A stretch of 64,000 nt of DNA from the NCBI GenBank assembly GCA_013286795.1, contig JABDFA010000002.1, forward strand, positions 8,502 through 72,501, in the 5' to 3' direction. This stretch comes from Candidatus Babelota bacterium. GTDB taxonomy: Bacteria > Babelota > Babeliae > Babelales > JABDEC01. Below, in pieces: positions 9,026 to 17,274 of this stretch. The position numbers and the translations under genes are program-made. Numbering within the stretch: position 1 is the first letter of the stretch; each line of letters begins with the position of its first letter. Under the pieces are notes generated by a model. That model was given only the letters and a program-made list of their open reading frames with translations, did not search any database and had not been told where the DNA came from.

Positions 9026-9585
9026 TTAGAGATACTTTTATTGCCCGCAAATATTCTATCGCTTTTTTGAATATATATATAGATAAGATTGATGATAATA
9101 TTTTTTTAAATATAGAAAAAACATTAAATTATTTATTATACAATCATGATGTATTATCTTTTTTCTCTCTACCAAATATTAGCTTGACTGATAAAACCAA
9201 TCTTATAGAGATTTTTTTAAAAAAATTTCAGCTTCCAGACGAATTTAAAAACTTAATTTTACTCTTGATAAAACATAATAGAATTACACTAATTACCGAT
9301 GTTCTAAAATATATTTCCTATGTTTACCAAGATATGAACAATAGCATGAAATTTGAAATAACAAGCGTTTGTAAATTAAGTAAATCTGATATTAATATAT
9401 TAGAAAATTTTCTGATAAAAAAAACTGGTAAAAAAATTATACCTGTTTTCAAAATTAATAAAAACCTAATTGCAGGTATATCTATGCAAAGTGATTCACA
9501 GATGTGGGAGTTCTCAATTAACCAACAATTAAAAAAAGCAAATAAAATAGCATATAAGGAAGTGGAAAGATTAAATGGAAATTAA
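9022..9585 (+). CDS. atpH: ATP synthase F1 subunit delta (OSCP)
   Basis: 187 aa, normal length for delta. It has the family layout: N-terminal six-helix domain starting ARKYSIAFLN, a central FSLPNISLTDKTNLI segment, and a C-terminal domain with FKINKNLIAGISMQSDSQMW, close to the usual 'D..LIGG....GD..iD.S' pattern. Delta joins the peripheral stalk to alpha. Overlaps atpA by 11 nt. Confidence 0.88.
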   Translation: MIRDTFIARKYSIAFLNIYIDKIDDNIFLNIEKTLNYLLYNHDVLSFFSLPNISLTDKTNLIEIFLKKFQLPDEFKNLILLLIKHNRITLITDVLKYISYVYQDMNNSMKFEITSVCKLSKSDINILENFLIKKTGKKIIPVFKINKNLIAGISMQSDSQMWEFSINQQLKKANKIAYKEVERLNGN

Positions 9586-11071
9586 AAGCACAGATCTAAT
9601 TTCATTATTTGAAAAAGTTCTTGAGGGCCAACCAAATACTAATATGCAAGAAATTGGTATAGTTATCCAAGTTGGAGACAATATTTGTCGTATTCATGGA
9701 CTTATGAATGCTACTTATGGAGAAGTTGTAGACTTTGCCGGTGGAAATAAGGGTATAATTCTTGATTTAAGTGAAGATTTAGTCTCAGTATTTTTACTTG
9801 AAAATAATATTCCTGTTGTTGAATCTGAAATAGTAAAAAGAACAGGACATCTCTTTAAGACACCTGTTGGAATGAATCTTCTCGGACGAGTTATTAATGC
9901 TTTTGGAGAACCTATAGATGCTTTAGGTGAGCTTAATATTGATGAATATAAGCCTGTTGAAGCACAAGCTCCAGGAGTAATTGAAAGATCTCCTGTAAAT
10001 GAATCTCTTGCAACAGGTATTTTAGTTGTGGATGCTTTAATACCAATAGGTAAAGGACAACGTGAATTAATTATTGGCAATAGGAACACAGGAAAATCAA
10101 CAATTGCTGTTGATACAATTTTGAATCAGAAAGATAAAAATGTTTATTGTATATATGTTTCAATAGGCCAGCGCAAATCTAGCTTAGCAAGGTTGATTCA
10201 TCTTCTTCAAGAAAATGATGCCCTTAAATACACGGTATTAGTTGTCGCTGATGCCAGTGATTCAAGTATAAACCAATATTTAGCTCCTTATGTAGGTTGC
10301 ACTATTGGTGAATATTTCAGAGATTTAGGGCATGATGCGCTTATAGTTTATGATGATCTAACAAATCATGCTATTGCTTATAGGGAAATGTCATTACTTT
10401 TACGCAGACCACCAGGAAGAGAAGCTTACCCTGGAGATGTATTTTATTTACATTCCCGCTTACTCGAACGGGCTGGAAAATTATTAAAAGGTGGATCATT
10501 AACGGCATTACCCATCGCCGAAGTTCAAGGTGATGATATTACGGCCTATATTCCTACTAATTTAATATCTATAACTGATGGACAAATATTTTTAGATACT
10601 AAGCTATTTAATCAGGGTGTAAGGCCAGCTGTTGACGTAGAACTTTCAGTTTCAAGAGTTGGTGGTGTTGCTCAAACAAAGGCCGTAAGACAAGTTACAA
10701 GAGCTCTACGTTTAGATTTGGCCCAATATCATGAACTTCTTGAATTCTCTCAATTTGGAACTGAACTTGATGATATTTCCCAAAAAAGACTGCAAAGAGG
10801 CGCTATAGCCATTGAGCTTTTAAAACAACCTGAACATGTTACATATTCATTTGTTGATATTGCTTTAATTCTGTTTTTATTTAAACAAGACTTTTTAGAT
10901 AAAATCCCTTTAGATCAAGTAAACAAGATTTCTAATGAATTCGTTAGCTATACCAAAGCCGTTTATCCTGAAATATATCAAATGATTGCCAAAACAGGTG
11001 AAATTTCTGATGCAACTAGGGATGATTTAATTAGAATCGCCAAAGAATTCAGTAGAATTAGAAGCTCTTAA
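9575..11071 (+). CDS. atpA: ATP synthase F1 subunit alpha
   Basis: 498 aa, full length. Clear alpha features: N-terminal beta domain (IGIVIQVGDNICRIHGL), P-loop GNRNTGKS near residues 169-176 (the usual form is GDRQTGKT), QRKSSLARL, and the alpha signature ending PAVDVELSVSRVGG. Non-catalytic nucleotide-binding subunit of the F1 hexamer. The operon stops here: the next gene is on the opposite strand, so gamma, beta and epsilon must lie elsewhere. Confidence 0.97.
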   Translation: MEIKSTDLISLFEKVLEGQPNTNMQEIGIVIQVGDNICRIHGLMNATYGEVVDFAGGNKGIILDLSEDLVSVFLLENNIPVVESEIVKRTGHLFKTPVGMNLLGRVINAFGEPIDALGELNIDEYKPVEAQAPGVIERSPVNESLATGILVVDALIPIGKGQRELIIGNRNTGKSTIAVDTILNQKDKNVYCIYVSIGQRKSSLARLIHLLQENDALKYTVLVVADASDSSINQYLAPYVGCTIGEYFRDLGHDALIVYDDLTNHAIAYREMSLLLRRPPGREAYPGDVFYLHSRLLERAGKLLKGGSLTALPIAEVQGDDITAYIPTNLISITDGQIFLDTKLFNQGVRPAVDVELSVSRVGGVAQTKAVRQVTRALRLDLAQYHELLEFSQFGTELDDISQKRLQRGAIAIELLKQPEHVTYSFVDIALILFLFKQDFLDKIPLDQVNKISNEFVSYTKAVYPEIYQMIAKTGEISDATRDDLIRIAKEFSRIRSS

Positions 11072-11077
11072 AAAAAC

Positions 11078-11842
11078 TTAATAGCCTAGTACAATATCTT
11101 GCAAGTCTTTTACTGGCAAGCCTTCCTGTAAATGTTCTCTAATTTTTTTCTTACGTTCTTCTAATGCTAACCTTGCATCAACTAAAAGTTTAACAATTTC
11201 TTCGTCACCTTTGGCATAATCAAATACAGTTTTTCCTGATCCATCTTTGATATCAAAATCATTAACATATGGTAAAAGTTCTCTTACAATATCCTTAAGT
11301 TTTTTAATTTGTTCCTTTCTCCTTGAAATCTTGTTCTGTGCATTGATTTTCATGTCTCTATAAAAATTAGTTGGATCAGTCGCGTTAGACATTTGTTGTA
11401 GGTTTTTTTGGAAATTAGACAAAGAAGAATCAATCTTTGGAACTATCTCCAATATTTTCATTAACAAAGTTTGGTTTTCTACCGGGTATAGAATATTATT
11501 AATATCAACATTATCCTTTTTTAATTTTTCTATAGCCTCATCAAATCCATGACTATTAATATTTTCATAATTACTCGCAAGCGACATAAATGCATACTCC
11601 TCAGGATTCCTTGTATTTTTCATTCTCCACTCTACATACCATTTAGGTTTTGAACCAGCAATCATGTCGGGAATAAGTCTTTCTAAATCAGAATTAGATG
11701 CTATTAAATCTCTAGATTTTTCCTCGAAATAACTTTCCCAACTCTCATTCTCAAAATTTTCTTTCTGTTCTGCTGCATATACAAATCCATTGCATAACAA
11801 CAAGGTCATAATTCCTATAAGTAACTTTAAGTTAAATTTCAT
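11078..11842 (-). CDS. Secreted ANK-type family protein, tandem copy 1
   Basis: 254 aa. GGAGG precedes the ATG. Signal peptide MKFNLKLLIGIMTLLLCNG plus FVYA. Middle region is helical (MENTRNPEEYAF-type segment, then NVDINNILYPV). Near the end an ankyrin-like unit (YVNDFDIKDGSGKTVFDYAK) is followed by the basic helix LEERKKKIREHL and the terminal motif LPVKDLQDIVLGY. It is the last of three adjacent copies that clearly arose by tandem duplication, with a fourth at 1-700. Function unknown; the export signal and terminal F-box-like motif suggest a role in the host. Confidence 0.82.
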   Translation of the reverse strand: MKFNLKLLIGIMTLLLCNGFVYAAEQKENFENESWESYFEEKSRDLIASNSDLERLIPDMIAGSKPKWYVEWRMKNTRNPEEYAFMSLASNYENINSHGFDEAIEKLKKDNVDINNILYPVENQTLLMKILEIVPKIDSSLSNFQKNLQQMSNATDPTNFYRDMKINAQNKISRRKEQIKKLKDIVRELLPYVNDFDIKDGSGKTVFDYAKGDEEIVKLLVDARLALEERKKKIREHLQEGLPVKDLQDIVLGY

Positions 11843-11888
11843 AAATATGCCTCCATTAAGTTAGATGAAGCAATCCTGTATTAATAAC
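11843..11888 (-). repeat. Duplicated leader between tandem copies (unit 1)
   Basis: This spacer and the one at 12645-12693 are nearly the same sequence. Both carry TAATAC, GATTGCTTCATCTAACTTAA and TGGAGG just before the ATG. They mark the ends of duplication units of about 805-811 bp. Confidence 0.7.
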
Positions 11889-12644
11889 CTAATAACCTAG
11901 AACAATGTTTTGCAGGTCTTTTACAGGCAAGCCTTCATCTAAATGTTCTCTAATTTTTTTCTTACGTTCTTCTAACGCTCTATTTAAAAGCTCAATCATT
12001 TCTTTATCTTCAGAATAATCAAATACAGTTTTTCCTGATTTATCTTTGATATCAAAATCATTAACATATGGTAAGAGTTCTTTTAAAAAATCCTTAAGTT
12101 TTTTAATTTGTTTACCTTTCTCTGAGATATCGTTTTGTATATCGATTTTCATGCCTCCATAATAATTAGCTGGATCATCCAAGCTAGATATTCCTTGTAG
12201 CCGTTTTTGTTCCATAGATATAACATGATCAATATCTGAAATTGTTTCTAATATTTTCATTAATAAAGTTTGTTTTGTAACCCAATATAAAACATTATTA
12301 ATATCAGGTTTTTCATTTTTTAATTTTTCTATAGCCACATCAAGTTCATGTTTATCAATGTTTTTTCTATAGTCACTGGCAAGCGCCATAAATATATATT
12401 CCTCAGGATTATTTGTATTTTCCATTTTCCACTCTGCATACCATCTAGGTTTTGAAGCTTGAATTGCACCTGGAATAAAACCTCCCATAGTAGGATTAGC
12501 CAAAACAAACTCCTTCGATTTTTCCTCGAAATAACGTTTCAAACTCGCATTACCAGAATTTTCCTTCTTTTCTGTAGAATACACAAACCCATTGCCTAAC
12601 AACAAGGTCATAATTCCTATAAGCAATTTTAAATTAAATTCCAT
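11889..12644 (-). CDS. Secreted ANK-type family protein, tandem copy 2
   Basis: About 251 aa from the ATG at 12644, chosen over a GTG two codons upstream because GGAGGTG is correctly spaced before the ATG. Same architecture as its neighbours: signal peptide, IENM/MENT-NNPEEY segment, NDFDIKDKSGKTVFDYSE ankyrin-like unit and the end LPVKDLQNIVLGY. It is slightly shorter near the C-terminal helix than copies 1 and 3. The spacer to copy 1 is nearly identical to the spacer to copy 3, showing that promoter-proximal leader and gene were duplicated together. Confidence 0.82.
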   Translation of the reverse strand: MEFNLKLLIGIMTLLLGNGFVYSTEKKENSGNASLKRYFEEKSKEFVLANPTMGGFIPGAIQASKPRWYAEWKMENTNNPEEYIFMALASDYRKNIDKHELDVAIEKLKNEKPDINNVLYWVTKQTLLMKILETISDIDHVISMEQKRLQGISSLDDPANYYGGMKIDIQNDISEKGKQIKKLKDFLKELLPYVNDFDIKDKSGKTVFDYSEDKEMIELLNRALEERKKKIREHLDEGLPVKDLQNIVLGY

Positions 12645-12693
12645 AAACACACCTCCATTAAGTTAGATGAAGCAATCTTGTATTAATAATCTT
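12645..12693 (-). repeat. Duplicated leader between tandem copies (unit 2)
   Basis: Near-identical partner of the spacer at 11843-11888, holding the ribosome site GGAGGTG of copy 2. No separate promoter is evident, so the three genes may be read through from the promoter upstream of copy 3. Confidence 0.7.
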
Positions 12694-13458
12694 CTAATAG
12701 CCTAGAACAATATCTTGCAGATCTTTTACTGGCAAGCCTTCCTGTAAATGTTCTCTAATTTTTTTCTTACGTTCTTCTAATGCTAATTTTGCATCAACTA
12801 AAAGCTTAGTCATTTCTTCATCATTTTTGGCATAATCAAATACAGTGATTCCTAATCCATCTTTGATATCAAAATCATTAACATATGGTAAAAGTTGTGT
12901 TATAGTATCCTTAAGTTTTTTAATTTGTTGCTTTTTCTTTGAAATCCTATCCTGTGTGTTAATTTTAATTCCTCCATAAGAATTAGTTGGATCACTTAGG
13001 CTAGACATTTCTTGTAGATTTTTTTTGTCTCTAGATAAAAAATAATCAAGCTCTGTAATCACCTGCAAAATTTTCATCAACAAGGTTTGATTGGTTACCC
13101 AATATAAAATATTATTAATATCAGCATTGTTCTTTATTAATTTTTCTATAGCTTCATCAAATTCATGCTTATTAATATTTTTACTATAATCACTGGCAAG
13201 GGCCATGAATGCATATTCCTCGGGATTCTTTGTATTTTCCATTTTCCACTCTGCATACCATTTAGGTTTTAAACCTTTAATTAAGCCTGAAATAAACGAT
13301 TCTCGCATAAACGATCCAAAAGGATTAGCCGAAACAAACTGCCTGGATTTTTTCTCATAATAACTTTCGAAATCTTCATTTTGTTCTGCTGCATACACAA
13401 ATCCATTGCCTACCAATAAAGTTATAATTCCTATAAGCAATTTTAAGTTAAGTTTCAT
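12694..13458 (-). CDS. Secreted ANK-type family protein, tandem copy 3
   Basis: About 254 aa from the ATG at 13458; GGAGGTG sits 6 nt upstream, so the start seven codons further upstream is rejected. Signal peptide MKLNLKLLIGIITLLVGNG plus FVYA. Shares the NPEEYAFMALASDYSKNI segment, ankyrin-like YVNDFDIKDGLGITVFDYAK and terminal LPVKDLQDIVLGY with copies 1 and 2. It is first in transcription order and preceded by a plausible promoter. Confidence 0.82.
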   Translation of the reverse strand: MKLNLKLLIGIITLLVGNGFVYAAEQNEDFESYYEKKSRQFVSANPFGSFMRESFISGLIKGLKPKWYAEWKMENTKNPEEYAFMALASDYSKNINKHEFDEAIEKLIKNNADINNILYWVTNQTLLMKILQVITELDYFLSRDKKNLQEMSSLSDPTNSYGGIKINTQDRISKKKQQIKKLKDTITQLLPYVNDFDIKDGLGITVFDYAKNDEEMTKLLVDAKLALEERKKKIREHLQEGLPVKDLQDIVLGY

Positions 13459-13498
13459 AAATACACCTCCATTAAACAAAATAAATCTTATTATTTCT

Positions 13499-13528
13499 AA
13501 TATATAATAATCATAAAGAAAAAAGCAA
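13499..13528 (-). promoter_or_regulatory. Candidate sigma70-type promoter for the tandem ANK genes
   Basis: Read on the minus strand, TTGCTT (13528-13523) and TATATT (13504-13499) are separated by 18 nt and lie about 40 nt upstream of the ATG at 13458. AT-rich background makes chance matches common. Confidence 0.35.
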
Positions 13529-13567
13529 CAGCTTTAAATTTTTACCTGTAAAACACTGTTTTTAATA

Positions 13568-14167
13568 TTATTTTATTGAGCGTAAAACTGACTCGAACTG
13601 GGGTTTTAAAATCTCATATATTTTATTTAAATCAACACTAATTATCCTGGTTTGAGCAAGCATGGAAAGAAAATAATTATCATCCTGCCATCTAGGCAAA
13701 ACATGTATATGAAGATGATTAGGAATACTAGCACCAGCTGGTTTGCCTATATTTACACCTATATTTACTCCATCAGACTTTAATGATTCTTGCAAAATTC
13801 TAGAACTTTCCCCTATAAGTTTAATTAATTCAAATTGTTCTTCTGGGGTAAATTCATGTAAATCTCTTTTATGACTGATAGGAACTATTAATATATGCCC
13901 CTTATTGTAAGGAAATAAATTAAGTTGAATAATAGTATGTTTATGGCGCAATAAAATAAAATTTTTTCTATCGTCACTATCATTAACGTTTCTACAAAGA
14001 GGACATTCTGTTTGATTATTAACAGCATCTTTTGGTTTATGCTCACTGCCATAATTATTTCTCCAAGGTGCATATAAAAATTGCGTCGGCCCATCACTAT
14101 TTAAATTCATACAAAAACATAAACCTGCATAAAAAAACAAACTTAAAGAAACTACTTTTTTTAACAT
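13568..14167 (-). CDS. Exported HIT-family protein (Ap4A phosphorylase-like)
   Basis: 199 aa. AAGGGAAATAG precedes the ATG. Residues 1-19 form a signal peptide (MLKKVVSLSLFFYAGLCFC). The mature part starts with FLYAPWRNNYG and then CPLC, the opening of the Ap4A-phosphorylase-type HIT branch. The catalytic HIT triad is intact in HLHIHVLPRW (His151, His153, His155). HIT enzymes hydrolyse or phosphorolyse dinucleoside polyphosphates and nucleotide conjugates in the cytosol, so an export signal is unusual. A cytosolic paralog lies directly upstream at 14261-14764. Confidence 0.85.
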   Translation of the reverse strand: MLKKVVSLSLFFYAGLCFCMNLNSDGPTQFLYAPWRNNYGSEHKPKDAVNNQTECPLCRNVNDSDDRKNFILLRHKHTIIQLNLFPYNKGHILIVPISHKRDLHEFTPEEQFELIKLIGESSRILQESLKSDGVNIGVNIGKPAGASIPNHLHIHVLPRWQDDNYFLSMLAQTRIISVDLNKIYEILKPQFESVLRSIK

Positions 14168-14191
14168 CTATTTCCCTTCAAATTTTAACTT

Positions 14192-14275
14192 TCTTGTCCG
14201 GTCCTTCGATTTCACTCCCCGCTACGCCAAAGCTTCGCCGGGCAAGCAGGATAAACTCTGCTATAGCGAAGACGG
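14192..14275. repeat. GC-rich dispersed repeat, family C (copy between HIT genes)
   Basis: A GC-rich patch in AT-rich surroundings containing TCCTTCGAT, CTACGCCAAAGCTTCGCCG and GGCAAGC, related to part of the block at 60803-60950 (AAACTTCGGCG, GGCAAGC). It runs into the 3' end of the cytosolic HIT gene and supplies its last codons and stop. Confidence 0.55.
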
Positions 14276-14764
14276 ATCAAATTCAACTTTTAGTTGATCA
14301 TAAATTTTATTTAAATCAAAGGATATTGTTTTTGTATCACAAAGCAAGGGTAGAAAGTTTGTGTCGCCTTCCCATCTTGGCAAAACATGCATATGAAGAT
14401 GACCAGGTATACCAGCACCTGCTACTCTACCTAAATTAAGACCTACATTCACCCCATCTGCGCCAAGAATTTTACTTACAATTTCAGTACTATAACTTAC
14501 TAGATCTATTAATTCTGCACGTTCTTCTTTAGTTAGATCACTTAAATTTTTTATATGTTTAAAAGGTATGATCATTAAGTGCCCTGCATTATAGGGATGC
14601 AAATTTAAGATAGCTGCATTATATTTGTATCGACCCAATATAAAATTTTTTTTGTCATCAGATTCTTTAAATTTATTGCAAAAAGCGCAATTTTCTTGCT
14701 CTTCATTCTTATCTCTTGCGCCTTTTACATACTTATTTCGCCATGGAACATATAAAAACTTCAT
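14261..14764 (-). CDS. Cytosolic HIT-family protein (Ap4A phosphorylase-like)
   Basis: 167 aa, no signal peptide. It starts directly with FLYVPWRNKYV, then a CAFC zinc-type pair and the HIT triad in HLHMHVLPRW (His122, His124, His126). Closely related to the exported protein downstream, which is essentially this domain plus a leader. Its last residues (DPSSL) and TAG stop lie inside the GC-rich repeat at 14192-14275, so the natural tail has probably been replaced. Expected to act on dinucleoside polyphosphates. Confidence 0.85.
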   Translation of the reverse strand: MKFLYVPWRNKYVKGARDKNEEQENCAFCNKFKESDDKKNFILGRYKYNAAILNLHPYNAGHLMIIPFKHIKNLSDLTKEERAELIDLVSYSTEIVSKILGADGVNVGLNLGRVAGAGIPGHLHMHVLPRWEGDTNFLPLLCDTKTISFDLNKIYDQLKVEFDPSSL

Positions 14765-14848
14765 AATTTAACCTTTATTTTTTGCACAATTATATAACTT
14801 ATTTTAAGCTTAAATCATTCAACAAACAATGTTATTACTAAGGTAAAA

Positions 14849-15958
14849 ATGTCAGATCTTGTTTTTGTAGTATACGATAGTATAAAAAACTCAGCTTTTG
14901 CAGGACAAGTTTTACAACCTATCTTAAAAAGAATTAATCAAAATTCTAAACAAAGAGTTTATCTAATAAGTTTTGAAAAAGAAAAACTTACTCAAGAAGA
15001 AATATCCCAATATATTCCAGATAATAACAACTTAATTTTTATTTTGTTAAAAAGAACACCTTTTTTTGCAAAATTTGGCCTTTATTACTCAGTCATACAA
15101 CTTAAAAAATTGTTTAAAAATTTCACACAAGAATATTCAGTTATTTGTAGAGGCGCACTTGCTGGCTGGGTAGGAATAAAAAGTATAGATTCAGATTTAT
15201 GTATATCGTTTACTGTACAAGCAAGAGGCCTTCTCCCAGAAGAATATGAATACTCTAAGAGAGAAACCAAAAATTTATTCTCCTCCCCGGTCATCCTGAG
15301 CGAAGCACGAAGTGCGAAGTCGAATGGATTTCTTAATTATTTTTTAAAAAATATATTTCATAGATATATAGTAAAAGAACTTACAAAAATTGAAAAAGAA
15401 GTATATAAATCTAATATTAAAAATTTTAAAATTGAATCAGTCTCCCAAGCACTAAAAGATCATATAATTAAAAAATATGAAGTGAATCAAGAAAATATAA
15501 TTTTAGCAACATATGATATACCAGAAGCAATATCAAATAATCAATTATGTGAGTGGAAAAAAGATATTAGGCAAAAGTTAAATATTTCACCAAACACACA
15601 TGTTTATTGTTATAATGGTTCAATAAAAGCTTGGCAATCGATAGAGTTAGTAATTAATTTTTTCAAGCAAGAATTATATAATAATAAAAATATTTTTTTG
15701 CTTGTTTTAACTCAGGATCAAACAGAATTTGAAAATTTGTTAATTACAAATCAAATAAATAAGGATTATTATAAAGTTTTATATGTTGAACATTCTGAGA
15801 TATATAAATATTTAGCAGCTTGTGATACCGGACTAATTTTTAGAGAAAATAATATAATCAGTTGGGTATCAAGACCAATAAAGGCTATGGAATACAAAAG
15901 TGCCGGCTTGAAAATAGTTCATAATAACACTGTTAAATGGTTAATTGACCTAAAATAA
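14849..15958 (+). CDS. GT4-like glycosyltransferase carrying an in-frame repeat insertion
   Basis: 369 aa, no signal peptide. N-terminal Rossmann-like domain (SDLVFVVYDSI) and a GT-B C-terminal domain with HVYCYNGSIKAWQSIEL, a CDTGLIFRENN donor-site-like segment and SRPIKAMEYKSAGLKIV, typical of GT4 enzymes. Residues 145-160 (SSPVILSEARSAKSNG) are encoded by a family A dispersed repeat inserted without breaking the frame. First gene of the 26-gene island, 11 nt upstream of wecC, so it likely builds a cytosolic glycan precursor. Confidence 0.75.
   Translation: MSDLVFVVYDSIKNSAFAGQVLQPILKRINQNSKQRVYLISFEKEKLTQEEISQYIPDNNNLIFILLKRTPFFAKFGLYYSVIQLKKLFKNFTQEYSVICRGALAGWVGIKSIDSDLCISFTVQARGLLPEEYEYSKRETKNLFSSPVILSEARSAKSNGFLNYFLKNIFHRYIVKELTKIEKEVYKSNIKNFKIESVSQALKDHIIKKYEVNQENIILATYDIPEAISNNQLCEWKKDIRQKLNISPNTHVYCYNGSIKAWQSIELVINFFKQELYNNKNIFLLVLTQDQTEFENLLITNQINKDYYKVLYVEHSEIYKYLAACDTGLIFRENNIISWVSRPIKAMEYKSAGLKIVHNNTVKWLIDLK
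15284..15328 (+). repeat. Family A repeat inside a coding sequence
   Basis: Contains GGTCATCCTGAG, a GCAC-GAA-GTGC hairpin (15305-15315) and AAGTCGAATGG. Related copies: 37421-37503 and 60884-60930. It adds about 15 codons in frame to the surrounding glycosyltransferase gene. Confidence 0.75.
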
Positions 15959-15969
15959 AAAGGAAATAT

Positions 15970-17274
15970 GTGAAAAAAATTTGTGTGTTAGGTCTTGGCT
16001 ATATAGGCTTACCTACCTCAATAATTTTGGCAGAAAATAATTTTGAGGTTATTGGTTTTGATGTAGATCATATTAAAGTAGATAGAATAAATAACTCTGA
16101 TGCTGTAATTCAAGAACCGGAAATATCTTCTAAATTAAAAAAAGTTTTATCAGAAAAAAAATTTAAAGCAGTTAAAGAAATTGAATCTGCAGATTATTTT
16201 ATCATTGCTGTCCCTACACCATTCAAAGTTAATAATTTGGAAAAACAAGCAGATCTTTCTTATGTATGGAGTACTGTAGAATTTATAAGCCAGGTATTAA
16301 AAATAGGTGACACAGTAATATTAGAATCTACGGTTCCAGTTGGCACAACTGAAGAACTTGCAAGAAATCTTGAGCTTTCTACAAATCTAAAAGCAGGAAA
16401 AGATTTTTTTGTAGCCTATTGCCCTGAAAGAGTATTTCCAGGAAAAATTTTTTATGAATTAGAAAATAACTCAAGAGTTTTGGGTGGAATTAATTCTATT
16501 TCTGCTCAAAAGGCACAAGAATTATATATTAAATTTGTCAAAGGTAACCTGCATCTAGAAAGCTCAATCTTTGCAGAAATGATTAAACTTGTTGAAAATA
16601 GTTCCCGTGATGCTCAAATTGCAATAGCAAACCAAGTAGCTTCTCTTGCTTACAAAGTAGGTATCGATCCATATAAATTAATTTCAATAGCTAACGAGCA
16701 CCCAAGAGTAAAAATATTAAATCCAACATGCGGTGTTGGTGGTCATTGCATAGCAGTTGATCCATGGTTTTTGGTGGAATCATTTCCTGAGCAAACTGAG
16801 CTTTTCAAAAAATCTCGACAAATTAATGATGCAAAACCATACCAAGTTTTAAATTTTATTAAAGAAGCTATATCAAAGTGGAAACTTTCTAATCCTAATT
16901 CAAAATGTAAAATGGCAATTTTAGGTTTGACTTACAAACCTAATGTGGATGATTTAAGAGAATCTCCGGCTTTATTAATTGCACAAGAACTCAATAAAAT
17001 TGCTGAAATAGATTTTGTGGCAGTTGAACCCTATATTGAACCTGAAATATTAAATAAAAAATATAATATTAAAACAGAAAAACTTGAAAATGCTCTCAAT
17101 GACTCTAATATTATTATTTGTCTAGTGGCACATAATTATTTTAAAAATTTAAAAAATCTTTTATTAAAAGATCAAATAGTTCTTGATTTTTGCGGGTTGA
17201 TGCATGAGAAAGATTATCTTAATTTGGAAGCTACTAAAACTATAAATTTTAAATCTAAATATGATGAAAAATAA
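15970..17274 (+). CDS. wecC: UDP-N-acetyl-D-mannosamine dehydrogenase
   Basis: 434 aa. Oxidises UDP-ManNAc to UDP-ManNAcA with NAD+. It starts at GTG 15970 (an ATG two bases earlier runs straight into TGA) with AAGGAA upstream. Motifs: dinucleotide site VLGLGYIGLP, ESTVPVGTT, PERVFPGK, and the catalytic Cys260 in GVGGHCIAVDPWF, which is the WecC form rather than the UDP-glucose form. No signal peptide, so it is one of the few cytosolic enzymes of the island. Overlaps the next gene by 14 nt. Confidence 0.9.
   Translation: MKKICVLGLGYIGLPTSIILAENNFEVIGFDVDHIKVDRINNSDAVIQEPEISSKLKKVLSEKKFKAVKEIESADYFIIAVPTPFKVNNLEKQADLSYVWSTVEFISQVLKIGDTVILESTVPVGTTEELARNLELSTNLKAGKDFFVAYCPERVFPGKIFYELENNSRVLGGINSISAQKAQELYIKFVKGNLHLESSIFAEMIKLVENSSRDAQIAIANQVASLAYKVGIDPYKLISIANEHPRVKILNPTCGVGGHCIAVDPWFLVESFPEQTELFKKSRQINDAKPYQVLNFIKEAISKWKLSNPNSKCKMAILGLTYKPNVDDLRESPALLIAQELNKIAEIDFVAVEPYIEPEILNKKYNIKTEKLENALNDSNIIICLVAHNYFKNLKNLLLKDQIVLDFCGLMHEKDYLNLEATKTINFKSKYDEK

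Noticed and set aside
14032-14439. Plus-strand frame of 135 codons across the HIT genes
   Set aside because: It is antisense to two clear HIT genes and bridges the GC-rich repeat between them; no recognisable protein features.
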